Source: JBBIOI01 sp037443425 (GTDB lineage Bacteria > Desulfobacterota > BSN033 > UBA1163). From it: a DNA stretch of 64,000 nt. The DNA lies in the NCBI GenBank assembly GCA_037443425.1, contig JBBIOI010000003.1:11865-75864 (forward strand). The letters are read 5' to 3'. The notes beneath the pieces are model-generated. The model had not been told where the DNA came from and searched no databases. It worked only from the letters and a program-made list of their open reading frames with translations. This document shows positions 45,053 through 53,300 of the stretch, piece by piece; position 1 is the stretch's first letter; each line of letters begins with the position of its first letter. The position numbers and the translations under genes are program-made.

Positions 45053-46051
45053 TTAATGTTTTTGAGGATTTGAATCTAACAATATAAGTCCATCAGCAGG
45101 CATACCTGGCTTAAGCTCCCTTTCATTATTCGGGATACTTATCTTTATCCTATAAACCAGGGTCACCCTTTCTTTTTCTGTTTGAATACTTTTGGGAGTA
45201 AATTCTGCCTGTGAAGAGATATAAGTTATTTTCCCTTTGTATTGCTTTTTTGGGGTCATATCGGTTGTAACTATTACCTCTTGACCCCATTTCATCTTCC
45301 CAAGATCGGTTTCAGGTATATAGGCCCTTAGCCAAACATTTTCAATATCCGCCAATGTAAGAACAGATGTCCCTGGATTAACAATCTCCCCTACTTCAGC
45401 AGATTTGACCAATACAATCCCTGAAATGGGCGAGTAAAGGCTTGTATAACTTAATTGTGTTTCTGAGAGTTTAAGCTGCGCACGTGCTTGCTCCACTTGT
45501 GCTTTTGCATCCTCAATATCTTCCTTTCGAGGTCCCTCTTTTACAAGCTCAAAATTCTCCTTTGCCATCTGAAACGATGCCTGTGCAATCTTATATCCTG
45601 TTTCTGCATTATCGAGCATCTCCTTTGGGATAACATGCCTTTCGAAAAGGGCCTTCATCCTTTCGTATTGAACTTTTTTATTCTCCAAATCAAATTGGGC
45701 CTGATTTAGTCGGGCTTCGGCCTCTCTTAATTCTTCTGGTCTTGAACCAGCCAGTAGTTTATTCAGCCTTGCCTGTGCTGAATGAAAGGCTGCCTTTGCA
45801 AGCTCGAATCTATACCTTAGATCCTCATCATCAAGCTTTGCAATTATCTTCCCTTTCTCAATCCAGTCGCCTTCTTTGACATAAATTTGGGTTATCCTGC
45901 CAGATATTTTAAATCCTACGTTCACCTCTGTAGCCTCAATATTCCCAGAGACTTTTATGTAATTGTTCCCCTTGTTCTTTTGAGGAAGAAGAAAATATAT
46001 AAATATAGAAATGAAGGCAATTATTATTATAAAAACGAAAATTTTCCTCAT
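45053..46051 (-). CDS. HlyD-family membrane fusion protein
   Basis: A 332-residue periplasmic adaptor (YbhG-like). One N-terminal membrane anchor (residues 5-23) is followed by a biotinyl-lipoyl-like half (YVKEGDWIEKGKIIAKLDDEDL), a long coiled-coil of about 100 residues (QARLNKLLAGSRPEELREAEARLNQAQ in outline), then the second half (LYSPISGIVLVKSAEVGEIVNPGTSVLTLA). First gene of a six-gene exporter operon; drug or lipid-like substrates are usual for the family. Preceded by a consensus promoter. Confidence 0.92.
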   Translation of the reverse strand: MRKIFVFIIIIAFISIFIYFLLPQKNKGNNYIKVSGNIEATEVNVGFKISGRITQIYVKEGDWIEKGKIIAKLDDEDLRYRFELAKAAFHSAQARLNKLLAGSRPEELREAEARLNQAQFDLENKKVQYERMKALFERHVIPKEMLDNAETGYKIAQASFQMAKENFELVKEGPRKEDIEDAKAQVEQARAQLKLSETQLSYTSLYSPISGIVLVKSAEVGEIVNPGTSVLTLADIENVWLRAYIPETDLGKMKWGQEVIVTTDMTPKKQYKGKITYISSQAEFTPKSIQTEKERVTLVYRIKISIPNNERELKPGMPADGLILLDSNPQKH

Positions 46052-46084
46052 TTAAGTATCCCTTTATAAGATTAAAACAAAAAA

Positions 46085-46113
46085 ATTATAGTTTCTATCT
46101 CTTAGCTTGTCAA
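46085..46113 (-). promoter_or_regulatory. Consensus sigma-70 promoter of the ABC exporter operon
   Basis: On the minus strand TTGACA (46108-46113), 17 bp spacer, TATAAT (46085-46090): both hexamers are perfect. The leader is about 25-30 nt before the HlyD-like ATG, with AAAGGG as ribosome-binding site. The -35 box lies 11 bp from the family A element. Confidence 0.8.
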
Positions 46114-46124
46114 AATTTAATTAT

Positions 46125-46347
46125 GAGACCTCTGAAAAAGTCATTGAAAGACTGGGGAGGTAGGGTTCAAAACCCTTCGAATGCGGGCTTTTAATGTTTA
46201 AATTGCTAACAATCGCTTTAGAAAAAAACCAATTATTTTAAGGGGATTAATCAATAGTGCTAATCTAATAAAGGTATCCGCTCGAAGGGTTTTTCACCCC
46301 ACCTCCCCATTTATGAAAGAATTTTTAAATAGTTTTTCAGAGGTCTC
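46125..46347. repeat. Family A inverted-repeat element, copy 2 (223 bp, inverted)
   Basis: Perfect 15-bp terminal inverted repeats (GAGACCTCTGAAAAA / TTTTTCAGAGGTCTC) that extend two bases further at each side as AT...AT. The interior is the reverse complement of copy 1 (AGACTGGGGAGGTAGGGTTC, CCTTCGAATGCGGGCTTTTAA, GGTATCCGCTCGAAGG). It forms part of the 818 bp gap 46052-46869, which otherwise holds fragments of other repeats and two promoters. Confidence 0.88.
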
Positions 46348-46420
46348 ATTATGAGTTGTAAGCATCTTTTTTTACGTGATGAGGTTATATGGTTTATCTG
46401 GCAAATTCTTTACGGCCGTC

Positions 46421-46532
46421 TTGCCGTTTTCACTGGAATGACGCAGATGAGAGTAGAGATTAAATTAATGCTTCGGAATAAGATCGGAATGAAAATTTTG
46501 AAGAGAGCGCTTCGGCTTCGCCTCGCAATGAG
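46421..46532. repeat. Fragments of two other intergenic repeats
   Basis: 46421-46442 is the reverse complement of the GTCATTCC-GTGAAAACGG unit seen at 32494. 46509-46532 is the reverse complement of the TCATTG-GAGGCGAAGCC core of family B. Neither is complete. The 46351-46599 frame across them is repeat-derived, not a gene. Confidence 0.55.
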
Positions 46533-46760
46533 ACCTTTCACCCCAACTGGTTTATTTTTAATAGTTTTTAAGACCTCTTTATTTAAAGGGAAGGTATAGA
46601 GGGGATTAATTATTTAAGTGCTTTCTAAGGTGAGGCTCCATCATTGAATTCTTCATTAATTTGGCCTAAACTTATCTTTGTCGTCTATAGAACTAAAGGA
46701 TACGAGGGTTTTCTATGAAATCTTTTTCTGTCATTCTGATGTGTGGTAAAGAATTTCTAA

Positions 46761-46789
46761 ATTTAAATATTAACTGTTAAGTGATATAA
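46761..46789 (+). promoter_or_regulatory. Putative promoter of ThiF-MoaD operon
   Basis: TTTAAA (46761-46766), 17 bp, TATAAT (46784-46789). The leader of about 75 nt contains GTCGAATCTTCGAT and the palindrome GAGAAATTTCTC followed by an AAGGGGGG ribosome-binding site before the ATG at 46870. Confidence 0.5.
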
Positions 46790-46869
46790 TATTTGCGCAC
46801 TGGACCCGTCGAATCTTCGATCCTTTTTAGAGAAATTTCTCGACCACGCCTTATTTAAGGGGGGTAAAA

Positions 46870-47613
46870 ATGCTTAATGAAATTGAAAGGATAAGATATG
46901 ATAGACAGATCATGATTAAAGATATTGGAGAGAAAGGTCAAGAAAAACTTAAAAACTCCCGAGTCGTTATTGCAGGCGCTGGAGGCCTTGGCTCCCCTAT
47001 TGCAATCTATCTTACAGCAGCAGGGATTGGAAAGATTAGAATCATAGACAATGATACAGTAGAATTAAGTAATCTAAATCGTCAGATACTTCATTGGGAA
47101 ATTGATATAGGAAAAAGTAAGGTTGACTCTGCAAAAGATAAATTAAAAAAGATGAATAGTCAAATCGAGATTGAGGCTATTTGCGAGAAAATTACAGAAC
47201 AAAATGTCTCAACCCTTCTAAATGGTTTTGATGCAATAGTGGATGCTATGGATAATCTATATACACGATACATTATAAATCGCTTTGCTATAGATAGCCA
47301 CACACCATTTTTTCACGGTGCAGTAAAAGGGTTTGAAGGAAGGGCAATGACAATTATCCCTGGAAAATCTGCTTGTCTAAGATGTCTTTTCCGTGGAGAT
47401 ATTCCCCAGGAAAAATTTCCAGTCATTGGTGTAACTCCCGGCATTATTGGATTGATTCAAGCTACTGAGGTCATCAAATATCTTTCTGGAATTGGTAATC
47501 TATTGATTAATCGGTTATTATTATTTAATGGAATAGATATGAGCTTCCAAGAATTCATGGTCAAAAAAAATCCTGATTGTGATCATTGTGGATCTAATCT
47601 TAGAAAGGAGTAA
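46870..47613 (+). CDS. ThiF/MoeB-type sulfur-carrier adenylyltransferase
   Basis: A 247-residue E1-like enzyme. It has VVIAGAGGLGSPIAIYLTAAG near residue 33, the adenylation loop RIIDNDTVELSNLNRQILH, zinc ligands CLRCLF near residue 178 and CDHCGS at the C-terminus. It adenylates the C-terminal GlyGly of a MoaD/ThiS-like carrier. The partner is encoded 3 bp downstream, so the pair probably makes a thiocarboxylate for molybdopterin, tungstopterin, thiamine or another sulfurated product. No rhodanese domain is present, so sulfur must come from elsewhere. Confidence 0.9.
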   Translation: MLNEIERIRYDRQIMIKDIGEKGQEKLKNSRVVIAGAGGLGSPIAIYLTAAGIGKIRIIDNDTVELSNLNRQILHWEIDIGKSKVDSAKDKLKKMNSQIEIEAICEKITEQNVSTLLNGFDAIVDAMDNLYTRYIINRFAIDSHTPFFHGAVKGFEGRAMTIIPGKSACLRCLFRGDIPQEKFPVIGVTPGIIGLIQATEVIKYLSGIGNLLINRLLLFNGIDMSFQEFMVKKNPDCDHCGSNLRKE

Positions 47614-47616
47614 AAT

Positions 47617-47889
47617 ATGCCTGTTAAGATCCATATCCATACAACCCATAGACAATTTACTGATGGCCAAGAATCTGTGAATGTCGAAGGTAAGACTGTC
47701 GGAGAATGTTTAAATAATCTAATAAAAAAGTTTCCAAAGATGGAAAAGGCTATCTTTGCCAAGAAGGATAAATTACTTAACAATATAGAGGTCTATCTAA
47801 ATCACGCCAGCGCCTATCCAGATGAACTTTCAAAGCCTGTGAAAGATGGAGATGAGATTCACCTTATTACAATGCTGGCCGGAGGTTAA
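47617..47889 (+). CDS. MoaD/ThiS-family sulfur carrier
   Basis: A 90-residue ubiquitin-like protein ending in ITMLAGG with the C-terminal GlyGly needed for adenylation and thiocarboxylation. It has EGKTVGECLNNLIKKFP and the acidic loop KDGDEIHLI typical of MoaD. Start ATG 3 bp after thiF. It accepts sulfur via the ThiF-like protein. Confidence 0.92.
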   Translation: MPVKIHIHTTHRQFTDGQESVNVEGKTVGECLNNLIKKFPKMEKAIFAKKDKLLNNIEVYLNHASAYPDELSKPVKDGDEIHLITMLAGG

Positions 47890-47890
47890 T

Positions 47891-48082
47891 ATGAATAGTG
47901 GATTAAATAAAGATATTACGCTTATGTGGCAGATGATCTGTAATGAATGTAAGTCCAAATTTGAAGTTAAAGCTCCAAAAGGTCCAAAAGAAGAAAAGAC
48001 TTTAAGATGCCCAAGGTGTGGGAGTAAAAATATCCAACAGGCTAAAGAATCTTCTACTGTACCAGCTCAATGTGGTGGCTGA
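47891..48082 (+). CDS. Small zinc-ribbon protein (FmdB-like)
   Basis: A 63-residue protein with one zinc ribbon: MICNECKSKFEV near residue 15 and LRCPRCGSKNI near residue 38. A GGAGG ribosome-binding site sits in the end of the carrier gene (CCGGAGGTTAAT). FmdB-type zinc ribbons often accompany metal or sulfur cofactor genes. Function unknown. Confidence 0.8.
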   Translation: MNSGLNKDITLMWQMICNECKSKFEVKAPKGPKEEKTLRCPRCGSKNIQQAKESSTVPAQCGG

Positions 48083-48088
48083 TAATGT

Positions 48089-49450
48089 TTAAAAATGGCC
48101 GTGAGCCATTCTTCTTAGAATCTCATTTGCCGCAATCATACCACTAATCGATGCTTGAATTAGTCCCCTTGTAATACCTGCCCCATCACCCACAAAAAAG
48201 AGATTTTTTATTTCTGTCTCTAAAACTGAGGAAAGTTTTATACGATTGGTGTAAAATTTTACTTCAACACCATAAAGAAGTGTGTGCCTTGAAAAGATTC
48301 CTGGTGTTACTCGATCCATAGCCTCGAGCATCTCTATTATGCTCTTCAGGTGTCTATAGGGTAGAACAAAACTGAGATCTCCTGGAGTAGCTGAGGTAAG
48401 GGTTGGTTGAGTAATGCATCGACTTATACGTTCAGGAGTAGAACGTCTCCCATCAAGAAGATCTCCCAGCCTCTGAATAATCACACCTTTACCAAGAATA
48501 TTGGCTAACCTTGTAATATATTTCCCATAGCCAATTGGGTCATTGAAAGGCTCTGTAAATCTATTTGAAACAAGGATTGCAAAATTTGTATTCTCTGTCC
48601 TTCTCTCTGAATAACTATGACCATTCACAGTGATGATATCATCAATTGTCTCTGTAACGACCTCTCCATAAGGATTCATGCAGAATGTTCGAACCCTATC
48701 ATCGAATGTCTTTGAATAATATATTAATTTTGCCTCATATGCAATATCAGTAAGTTTTGAAAGGATTGAGGCAGGTGCCTCAACACGAACTCCTATATCT
48801 ACTGGACTTGGAACAGATGGGATCCCTAAACGTCCAATCTCCTTCTTAATCCACTCTGCCCCTGCTCGTCCTGGTCCACATATTATATATTCAGCATCAA
48901 TTTGATCTCCATTTTGAAGTAAAATACCTCTGGCCCTTCTATTCTCTGTAAGAATCTCCTTTACAGGACTCTCGAAAAAGATATTCACTTTATCTTTAAT
49001 CTCCTCTTTTATCCTTTTCAGGAGAGGAACACAGTTTTCTGTCCCGAGGTGTCTTATTACCATGGGAATGAATTCCAATCCTGCCTGTTTTGCTTCGTGA
49101 TAAAGAATTTCGGTTTTGTCAGAAGACAGCCCTTTTAATTCTTTTGGTGCGCCAAAGGATAAATAAATCTCATCTGCCTTTTTAATAAAACTTATTAATT
49201 CATTGTTTGAAATGAATTCATTTAGGAATCCTCCCACATGAGGTGAAAGCGTGAGCTTACCATCACTGAATGCACCTGCTCCACCCCATCCACAGAGAAG
49301 GTCCATCCCATCCCCTCTTTTCCTTTTTTCTATATCCTTTCCCTTTTCAAAAATCGCAATGTCACTTATTCCAGCTCTCGAGAGTATAAGTGCAGAAAAT
49401 ATGGATGAAGGACCTGCTCCAACAATAACAACTCTATATCTCTTTTCCAT
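48089..49450 (-). CDS. FAD-dependent dehydrogenase of the NAD(FAD)-utilising family
   Basis: A 453-residue flavoprotein with an N-terminal GAGPSSIFSALILSRAG fold near residue 10, the family mark CGWGGAGAFSDGKLTLSPHVGG near residue 55, and the C-terminal FAD site LFFVGDGAGITRGLIQASISGMIAA. It is convergent with the ThiF/MoaD/zinc-ribbon operon. Homologues are annotated as FAD-dependent dehydrogenases of unknown substrate, sometimes linked to tRNA or quinone redox chemistry. Not assigned here. Confidence 0.85.
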   Translation of the reverse strand: MEKRYRVVIVGAGPSSIFSALILSRAGISDIAIFEKGKDIEKRKRGDGMDLLCGWGGAGAFSDGKLTLSPHVGGFLNEFISNNELISFIKKADEIYLSFGAPKELKGLSSDKTEILYHEAKQAGLEFIPMVIRHLGTENCVPLLKRIKEEIKDKVNIFFESPVKEILTENRRARGILLQNGDQIDAEYIICGPGRAGAEWIKKEIGRLGIPSVPSPVDIGVRVEAPASILSKLTDIAYEAKLIYYSKTFDDRVRTFCMNPYGEVVTETIDDIITVNGHSYSERRTENTNFAILVSNRFTEPFNDPIGYGKYITRLANILGKGVIIQRLGDLLDGRRSTPERISRCITQPTLTSATPGDLSFVLPYRHLKSIIEMLEAMDRVTPGIFSRHTLLYGVEVKFYTNRIKLSSVLETEIKNLFFVGDGAGITRGLIQASISGMIAANEILRRMAHGHF

Positions 49451-49571
49451 ATCTAAATTCTTTATACGATAAAAACTTTTTTATAACAATAGCAATGAAC
49501 AGGCTTCTTTTGACTAAAAGATATTATATGAAAAATAAATAGGGCAATTGCTTAATATTGAAAAATTCAAT

Positions 49572-49847
49572 TTGACATATAGAAATTTTTAATTTAATTA
49601 GACTTTAGATTTCAGGAGCAGCTAAACAATATTTTATTTAAAGAAAGAGGTAAAAGATGGGAAGATATGAAGCTCCCTTTTCTCTTAAATGAAAGGGCCT
49701 TTTAGGCCGATATAGGCCTGGTTCAGGTCTAAGATTTAAAGGAAGGAGAGAAAAGGTGATATTTATATCTTGCTTATTATAATTTTTATTTACCTGCCTT
49801 TTCCTCCTTTCAATATTAAATTACCTTGAGAAAGGAGGAAGAAATAA
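49572..49847 (+). promoter_or_regulatory. Promoter and structured 5' leader of the YedE/TusA/double-cubane operon
   Basis: TTGACA (49572-49577) and a TAATTA -10-like box (49595-49600) begin a leader of about 240 nt. The leader can fold into several hairpins: CCCTTTTC / GAAAGGG near 49675-49697, nested GGCC and AGGCC/GGCCT pairs near 49697-49720, and an imperfect long stem with arms near 49738 (AAAGGAAGGAGAG) and 49794 (CCTTTTCCTCCTTT). A GAGAAAGGAGGAAG ribosome-binding site follows. The rest of the 397 bp gap 49451-49571 is AT-rich with nothing recognised. No known riboswitch class is recognised. Confidence 0.5.
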
Positions 49848-50942
49848 ATGCCTACAATAAAGAACTTTTTTGCAACACGATGGGGGATCATCTCGGTCGG
49901 AGCTTTTATCGGTATTTTTGCCCCTTTTCTGCAGAAGTGGGGAAACCCTCCAAATATGGGCATCTGTGTAGCTTGTATGGAAAGGGATATTGCAGGTGCA
50001 TTGGGACTTCATAGGGCAGCTGTTGTTCAATATATGCGCCCTGAAATTATTGGATTTGTTCTGGGGTCCCTGATCGCAGCTTATTTGTTTAGGGAATTTC
50101 GATCGAGGGTTGGCTCAGCACCTATCGTCCGGTTTGTTCTGGGTGCATTTGCCATGATCGGTGCATTGGTATTTTTAGGTTGTCCCTGGAGGGCAATGCT
50201 TCGATTGGCTGGGGGTGATGGCAATGCAATTTTTGGTCTTCTTGGGCTCATCGGGGGGATATGGATTGGAACTCTTTTCCTAAAGGCTGGATATAATCTC
50301 GGAAGATCCCAAAAAACTCATACCTCAGTAGGATGGTTACTGCCATTAATCATGCTCGGTTTTCTTGTTCTAATGTTTATCTTTCCCCAGATTCCAGGCC
50401 AAGAAAAAAGTGGAGTATTATTTTATAGCGTAAAAGGCCCAGGTTCCATGCATGCCCCACTTATCGTATCGCTCCTGATTGGTTTGCTTATTGGATTCCT
50501 GGCACAGAGAAGTCGGTTCTGCACAATGGGAGCTATTAGAGACTTCATACTCTTTAAACAGACTCACCTCCTCTCTGGAGCAATTGCCCTCGTTGTAGTG
50601 GCATTCATTATGAACCTTATTCTGGGTCAATTTCATCCAGGATTCGTAAAACAACCCATTGCTCACACGATGAGCCTCTGGAATTTCGCTGGCATGGTTC
50701 TGGCCGGGTTAGCCTTTGCCCTTGCAGGAGGATGCCCGGGAAGGCAACTCTTTCTTGCAGGTGAAGGAGATGGTGATGCAGCTGTATTCGTATTAGGTAT
50801 GATCGTGGGTGCAGGTTTTTCTCATAATTTTGGCCTGGCCAGCTCCCCGGATGGAATTGGCCCCTATGGGATTCATGCTGTGATTATAGGACTTCTTACC
50901 TGTCTTTTTATTGGGTTCACCATGCGAAAAGAAGTTGCTTAA
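49848..50942 (+). CDS. YedE/FdhT-family selenium/sulfur transporter 1
   Basis: A 364-residue membrane protein with about 10 hydrophobic helices. Conserved cysteine motifs are GCPWRAMLRL near residue 105, RFCTMGAIRD near residue 222 and GGCPGRQL near residue 297. These fit the YedE/FdhT membrane proteins that co-occur with selenium metabolism and the YeeE-type thiosulfate importers, in which such cysteines relay the substrate. First gene of the locus, followed 13 bp later by TusA. The C-terminal codons overlap the ribosome-binding site of the next gene. Confidence 0.88.
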   Translation: MPTIKNFFATRWGIISVGAFIGIFAPFLQKWGNPPNMGICVACMERDIAGALGLHRAAVVQYMRPEIIGFVLGSLIAAYLFREFRSRVGSAPIVRFVLGAFAMIGALVFLGCPWRAMLRLAGGDGNAIFGLLGLIGGIWIGTLFLKAGYNLGRSQKTHTSVGWLLPLIMLGFLVLMFIFPQIPGQEKSGVLFYSVKGPGSMHAPLIVSLLIGLLIGFLAQRSRFCTMGAIRDFILFKQTHLLSGAIALVVVAFIMNLILGQFHPGFVKQPIAHTMSLWNFAGMVLAGLAFALAGGCPGRQLFLAGEGDGDAAVFVLGMIVGAGFSHNFGLASSPDGIGPYGIHAVIIGLLTCLFIGFTMRKEVA

Positions 50943-50955
50943 AAAGGAGGATAAG

Positions 50956-51174
50956 ATGAGCAATATCGTTGATGCAAGAGGGCTTTCATGCCCACAACCT
51001 GTGCTAATGACTCTTAATGAAATTAAAAGAATAAATAAGGGAGAAATCGTTGTTCTGGTAGATACAGATACTTCAAAAGAGAATGTCTCACGGGCAGCGA
51101 TTTCACAGGGATGGTATGTAAAGAGTATCGAACCCGAAGGAATTGGATATCGCATTATAATTTCGAAGGAATAA
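50956..51174 (+). CDS. TusA-like sulfur carrier 1
   Basis: A 72-residue SirA/TusA-fold protein with the functional Cys in GLSCPQPVL near residue 13 (CPxP motif) and the family pattern VDTDTSKENVSRAAISQGW. It carries a persulfide or perselenide on its Cys. The ATG at 50956 has AGGAGG six bases upstream; an earlier in-frame start lies inside the transporter gene. Confidence 0.93.
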   Translation: MSNIVDARGLSCPQPVLMTLNEIKRINKGEIVVLVDTDTSKENVSRAAISQGWYVKSIEPEGIGYRIIISKE

Positions 51175-51248
51175 CAATGGCAATTTTCAAATCTCTAAAG
51201 AAGAAATCAGCAAAAAACATATTTGTGTCGTTATGAAAGGAGAAAAAC

Positions 51249-52529
51249 ATGGCAGCAAAAGATTATCATGCTATGTGGAAAGATTTGGGGCTTAATTTAG
51301 AGGCTCACGATAAGCTTCTTGCTGTTCTTGGGCAAGCCTATAAAGACATCTATATGACACAGGAGAATCGTCCCAAAGGGATGCAATATCTTGACTTTGT
51401 GATCTCTGAGGCTCATGGGCTTCGGATTGAGGAACTGATGGAAACGAAGAAGAAAGGGAATAAAGTGATCGGAACCTTCTGTGTCTATGTGCCTGAAGAA
51501 TTGATCCTGGCAGTTGGAGGAACCTGCGTGGGTCTCTGTGCAGGCGCTGAAATTGGAATTGATGAAGCCGAAAAAGTGCTTCCGCGCAATACCTGCGCTT
51601 TGATCAAGTCCTTTATGGGGTTTAAACTGGCAGGCTTATGTCCTTATATCCAGGCAAGTGATCTCGTTGTAGGGGAAACGACCTGCGACGGAAAGAAGAA
51701 GGCTTACGAGATTCTCAATGATTATAAAGAGACCTATGTGATGGAAATACCCCAGATGAAGACAGACAGGGATAGGGCGCTCTGGAGAGGTGAAATCGTT
51801 CAATTTAAAGAGAAAGTTGAGCAACTTACCGGCAGAGAGATCACCGTAGAAAATTTACGTCAGGGCATCAAGATCGCGAACGATAAACGCCGAGCTCTCC
51901 AGCGATTGAGTGCTCTTCGTAAAGCAACTCCTCCTCCTATCTCAGGTCTCGATGCTCTCCTGGTTAATCAAATTGCTTTTTATGACGATCCCCTTCGGTT
52001 TACCAGAAGCGTGAATGATCTCTGCGATGAACTGGAGGAACGCGTTAAGAAAGGCATTGGGGTTAGCAAAAATGGGACGCCGCGGATTTTGGTTTCTGGT
52101 TCACCGATGGCAGTTCCCAATTGGAAGGTCCCCTATATCATCGAAACGAGTGGAGCTATCGTGGTGGCTGAGGAGTCCTGTGTAGGAGAAAGAAGCACGA
52201 GGGACCTGGTGAAAGAGGATGGAGAAACTCTTGATGAGATGATCGACGCCATTACCGATCGCTATATGAAGATCGATTGTGCCTGCTTTACCCCGAATGT
52301 GGAACGGACAGACCATATTCTTGAACTTGTAAAGGATTTCAAGGTAGACGGAGTAATTCACTATAGCATCCAGTTCTGCACCCCTTATACCGTGGAGGCT
52401 TATAAAGTCGAAAAAGCCCTTCAGCAAAAGGGAATTCCCATGCTCAAGATCGAAACCGATTACGGAATGGAGGATGTAGGTCAATTAAAAACACGAATCG
52501 AAGCTTTTCTGGAGATGCTGAAAAAATAA
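51249..52529 (+). CDS. Double-cubane-cluster protein / 2-hydroxyacyl-CoA dehydratase-like (HgdB family)
   Basis: A 426-residue single-polypeptide member of the HgdB/DCCP family. Cysteines at about residues 78 (GTFCVY), 131 (LCPYIQ) and 146 (TTCDGKK), a conserved SCVGERSTRDLV near residue 310 and DCACFTPNVERTD near residue 345 are placed like the ligands of the two cubanes in the [8Fe-9S] double-cubane protein and in YjiM. Heterodimeric dehydratases need two such subunits; here only one is present, which argues for a DCCP-type reductase of small molecules. Its activator follows 1 bp later. Codons and base use look richer in GC than in neighbours. Confidence 0.9.
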   Translation: MAAKDYHAMWKDLGLNLEAHDKLLAVLGQAYKDIYMTQENRPKGMQYLDFVISEAHGLRIEELMETKKKGNKVIGTFCVYVPEELILAVGGTCVGLCAGAEIGIDEAEKVLPRNTCALIKSFMGFKLAGLCPYIQASDLVVGETTCDGKKKAYEILNDYKETYVMEIPQMKTDRDRALWRGEIVQFKEKVEQLTGREITVENLRQGIKIANDKRRALQRLSALRKATPPPISGLDALLVNQIAFYDDPLRFTRSVNDLCDELEERVKKGIGVSKNGTPRILVSGSPMAVPNWKVPYIIETSGAIVVAEESCVGERSTRDLVKEDGETLDEMIDAITDRYMKIDCACFTPNVERTDHILELVKDFKVDGVIHYSIQFCTPYTVEAYKVEKALQQKGIPMLKIETDYGMEDVGQLKTRIEAFLEMLKK

Positions 52530-52530
52530 G

Positions 52531-53292
52531 ATGAAAGCGGCAGGAATCGATATTGGTTCGAGAACGATTAAACTTGTGGTGGTGGAAAAAGGAGAGATTG
52601 TGGCCTTCTTTATTACTGACACAACTCACGACCCACTTGAGCAATGTAAAAAGCTGATGGATAAGGTCTCTTTTGACAAGATTCTTGCCACAGGTTATGG
52701 AAGACACTTCTTTGAAACCCACTTTGATGCACCTACGGTGACAGAGATCAAGGCTTTTGCCCGTGGAGCAAAAGCACTTTTCCGCGGTTGTCGGACCATA
52801 CTGGACATTGGTGGGCAGGATACAAAGGCAATTGCACTGGATGAGAAGGGGAATGTGGTCAAATTTGAAATGAATGATCGCTGTGCCGCTGGAACAGGTA
52901 TGTTTCTTGAAGTCATTGCCAAGACATTGGGTTACGATCTGGAAGAGTTCGGGAAAGAAGCATTAAAAGCAGATGGCAACATCCAGATCAATAGCATGTG
53001 CACGGTTTTTGCTCAATCGGAGGTAACGTCTCTTTTAGCTCGTAGACAAAAGAGAGAGGACATCGCCAGGGGGATACACATGGCAATCTTAAATCGAACC
53101 CTTTCTTTGCTGAAACGGGTTTCTACAACACCCGATTTTGTTTTTGCGGGAGGGGTTGCAAAAAACCCCTGCATCAAACATTTTCTGGGTGATGCACTTG
53201 GGTTCGAACTGAAGGTTCCTGAAGATCCTCAGATGGTGGGGGCCTATGGAGCGGCAATGATTGCTCAGGAATCAGAAAAAACTTCTTTATAG
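52531..53292 (+). CDS. BadF/HgdC-type ATPase activator (DCCP reductase)
   Basis: A 253-residue ASKHA ATPase with AGIDIGSRTIKLVV at the N-terminus, ILDIGGQDTKAI near residue 91, and the two cysteines that bridge a [4Fe-4S] cluster across the dimer: NDRCAAGTG (C118) and SMCTVFAQSEV (C157). It uses two ATP per electron to inject a low-potential electron into its partner, as in HgdC and DCCP reductase. C-terminal FAGGVAKNP and GAYGAAMIA complete the fold. It is translationally coupled to the dehydratase-like gene. Confidence 0.93.
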   Translation: MKAAGIDIGSRTIKLVVVEKGEIVAFFITDTTHDPLEQCKKLMDKVSFDKILATGYGRHFFETHFDAPTVTEIKAFARGAKALFRGCRTILDIGGQDTKAIALDEKGNVVKFEMNDRCAAGTGMFLEVIAKTLGYDLEEFGKEALKADGNIQINSMCTVFAQSEVTSLLARRQKREDIARGIHMAILNRTLSLLKRVSTTPDFVFAGGVAKNPCIKHFLGDALGFELKVPEDPQMVGAYGAAMIAQESEKTSL

Positions 53293-53300
53293 GAGATGAA

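Noticed and set aside
46351..46599. 82-codon open frame on the plus strand
   Set aside because: It crosses fragments of three intergenic repeats and has no ribosome-binding site or protein-like composition.
49738..49810. Known riboswitch (for example Moco or SAM) in the leader
   Set aside because: No class-specific consensus was recognised; only hairpins can be stated.
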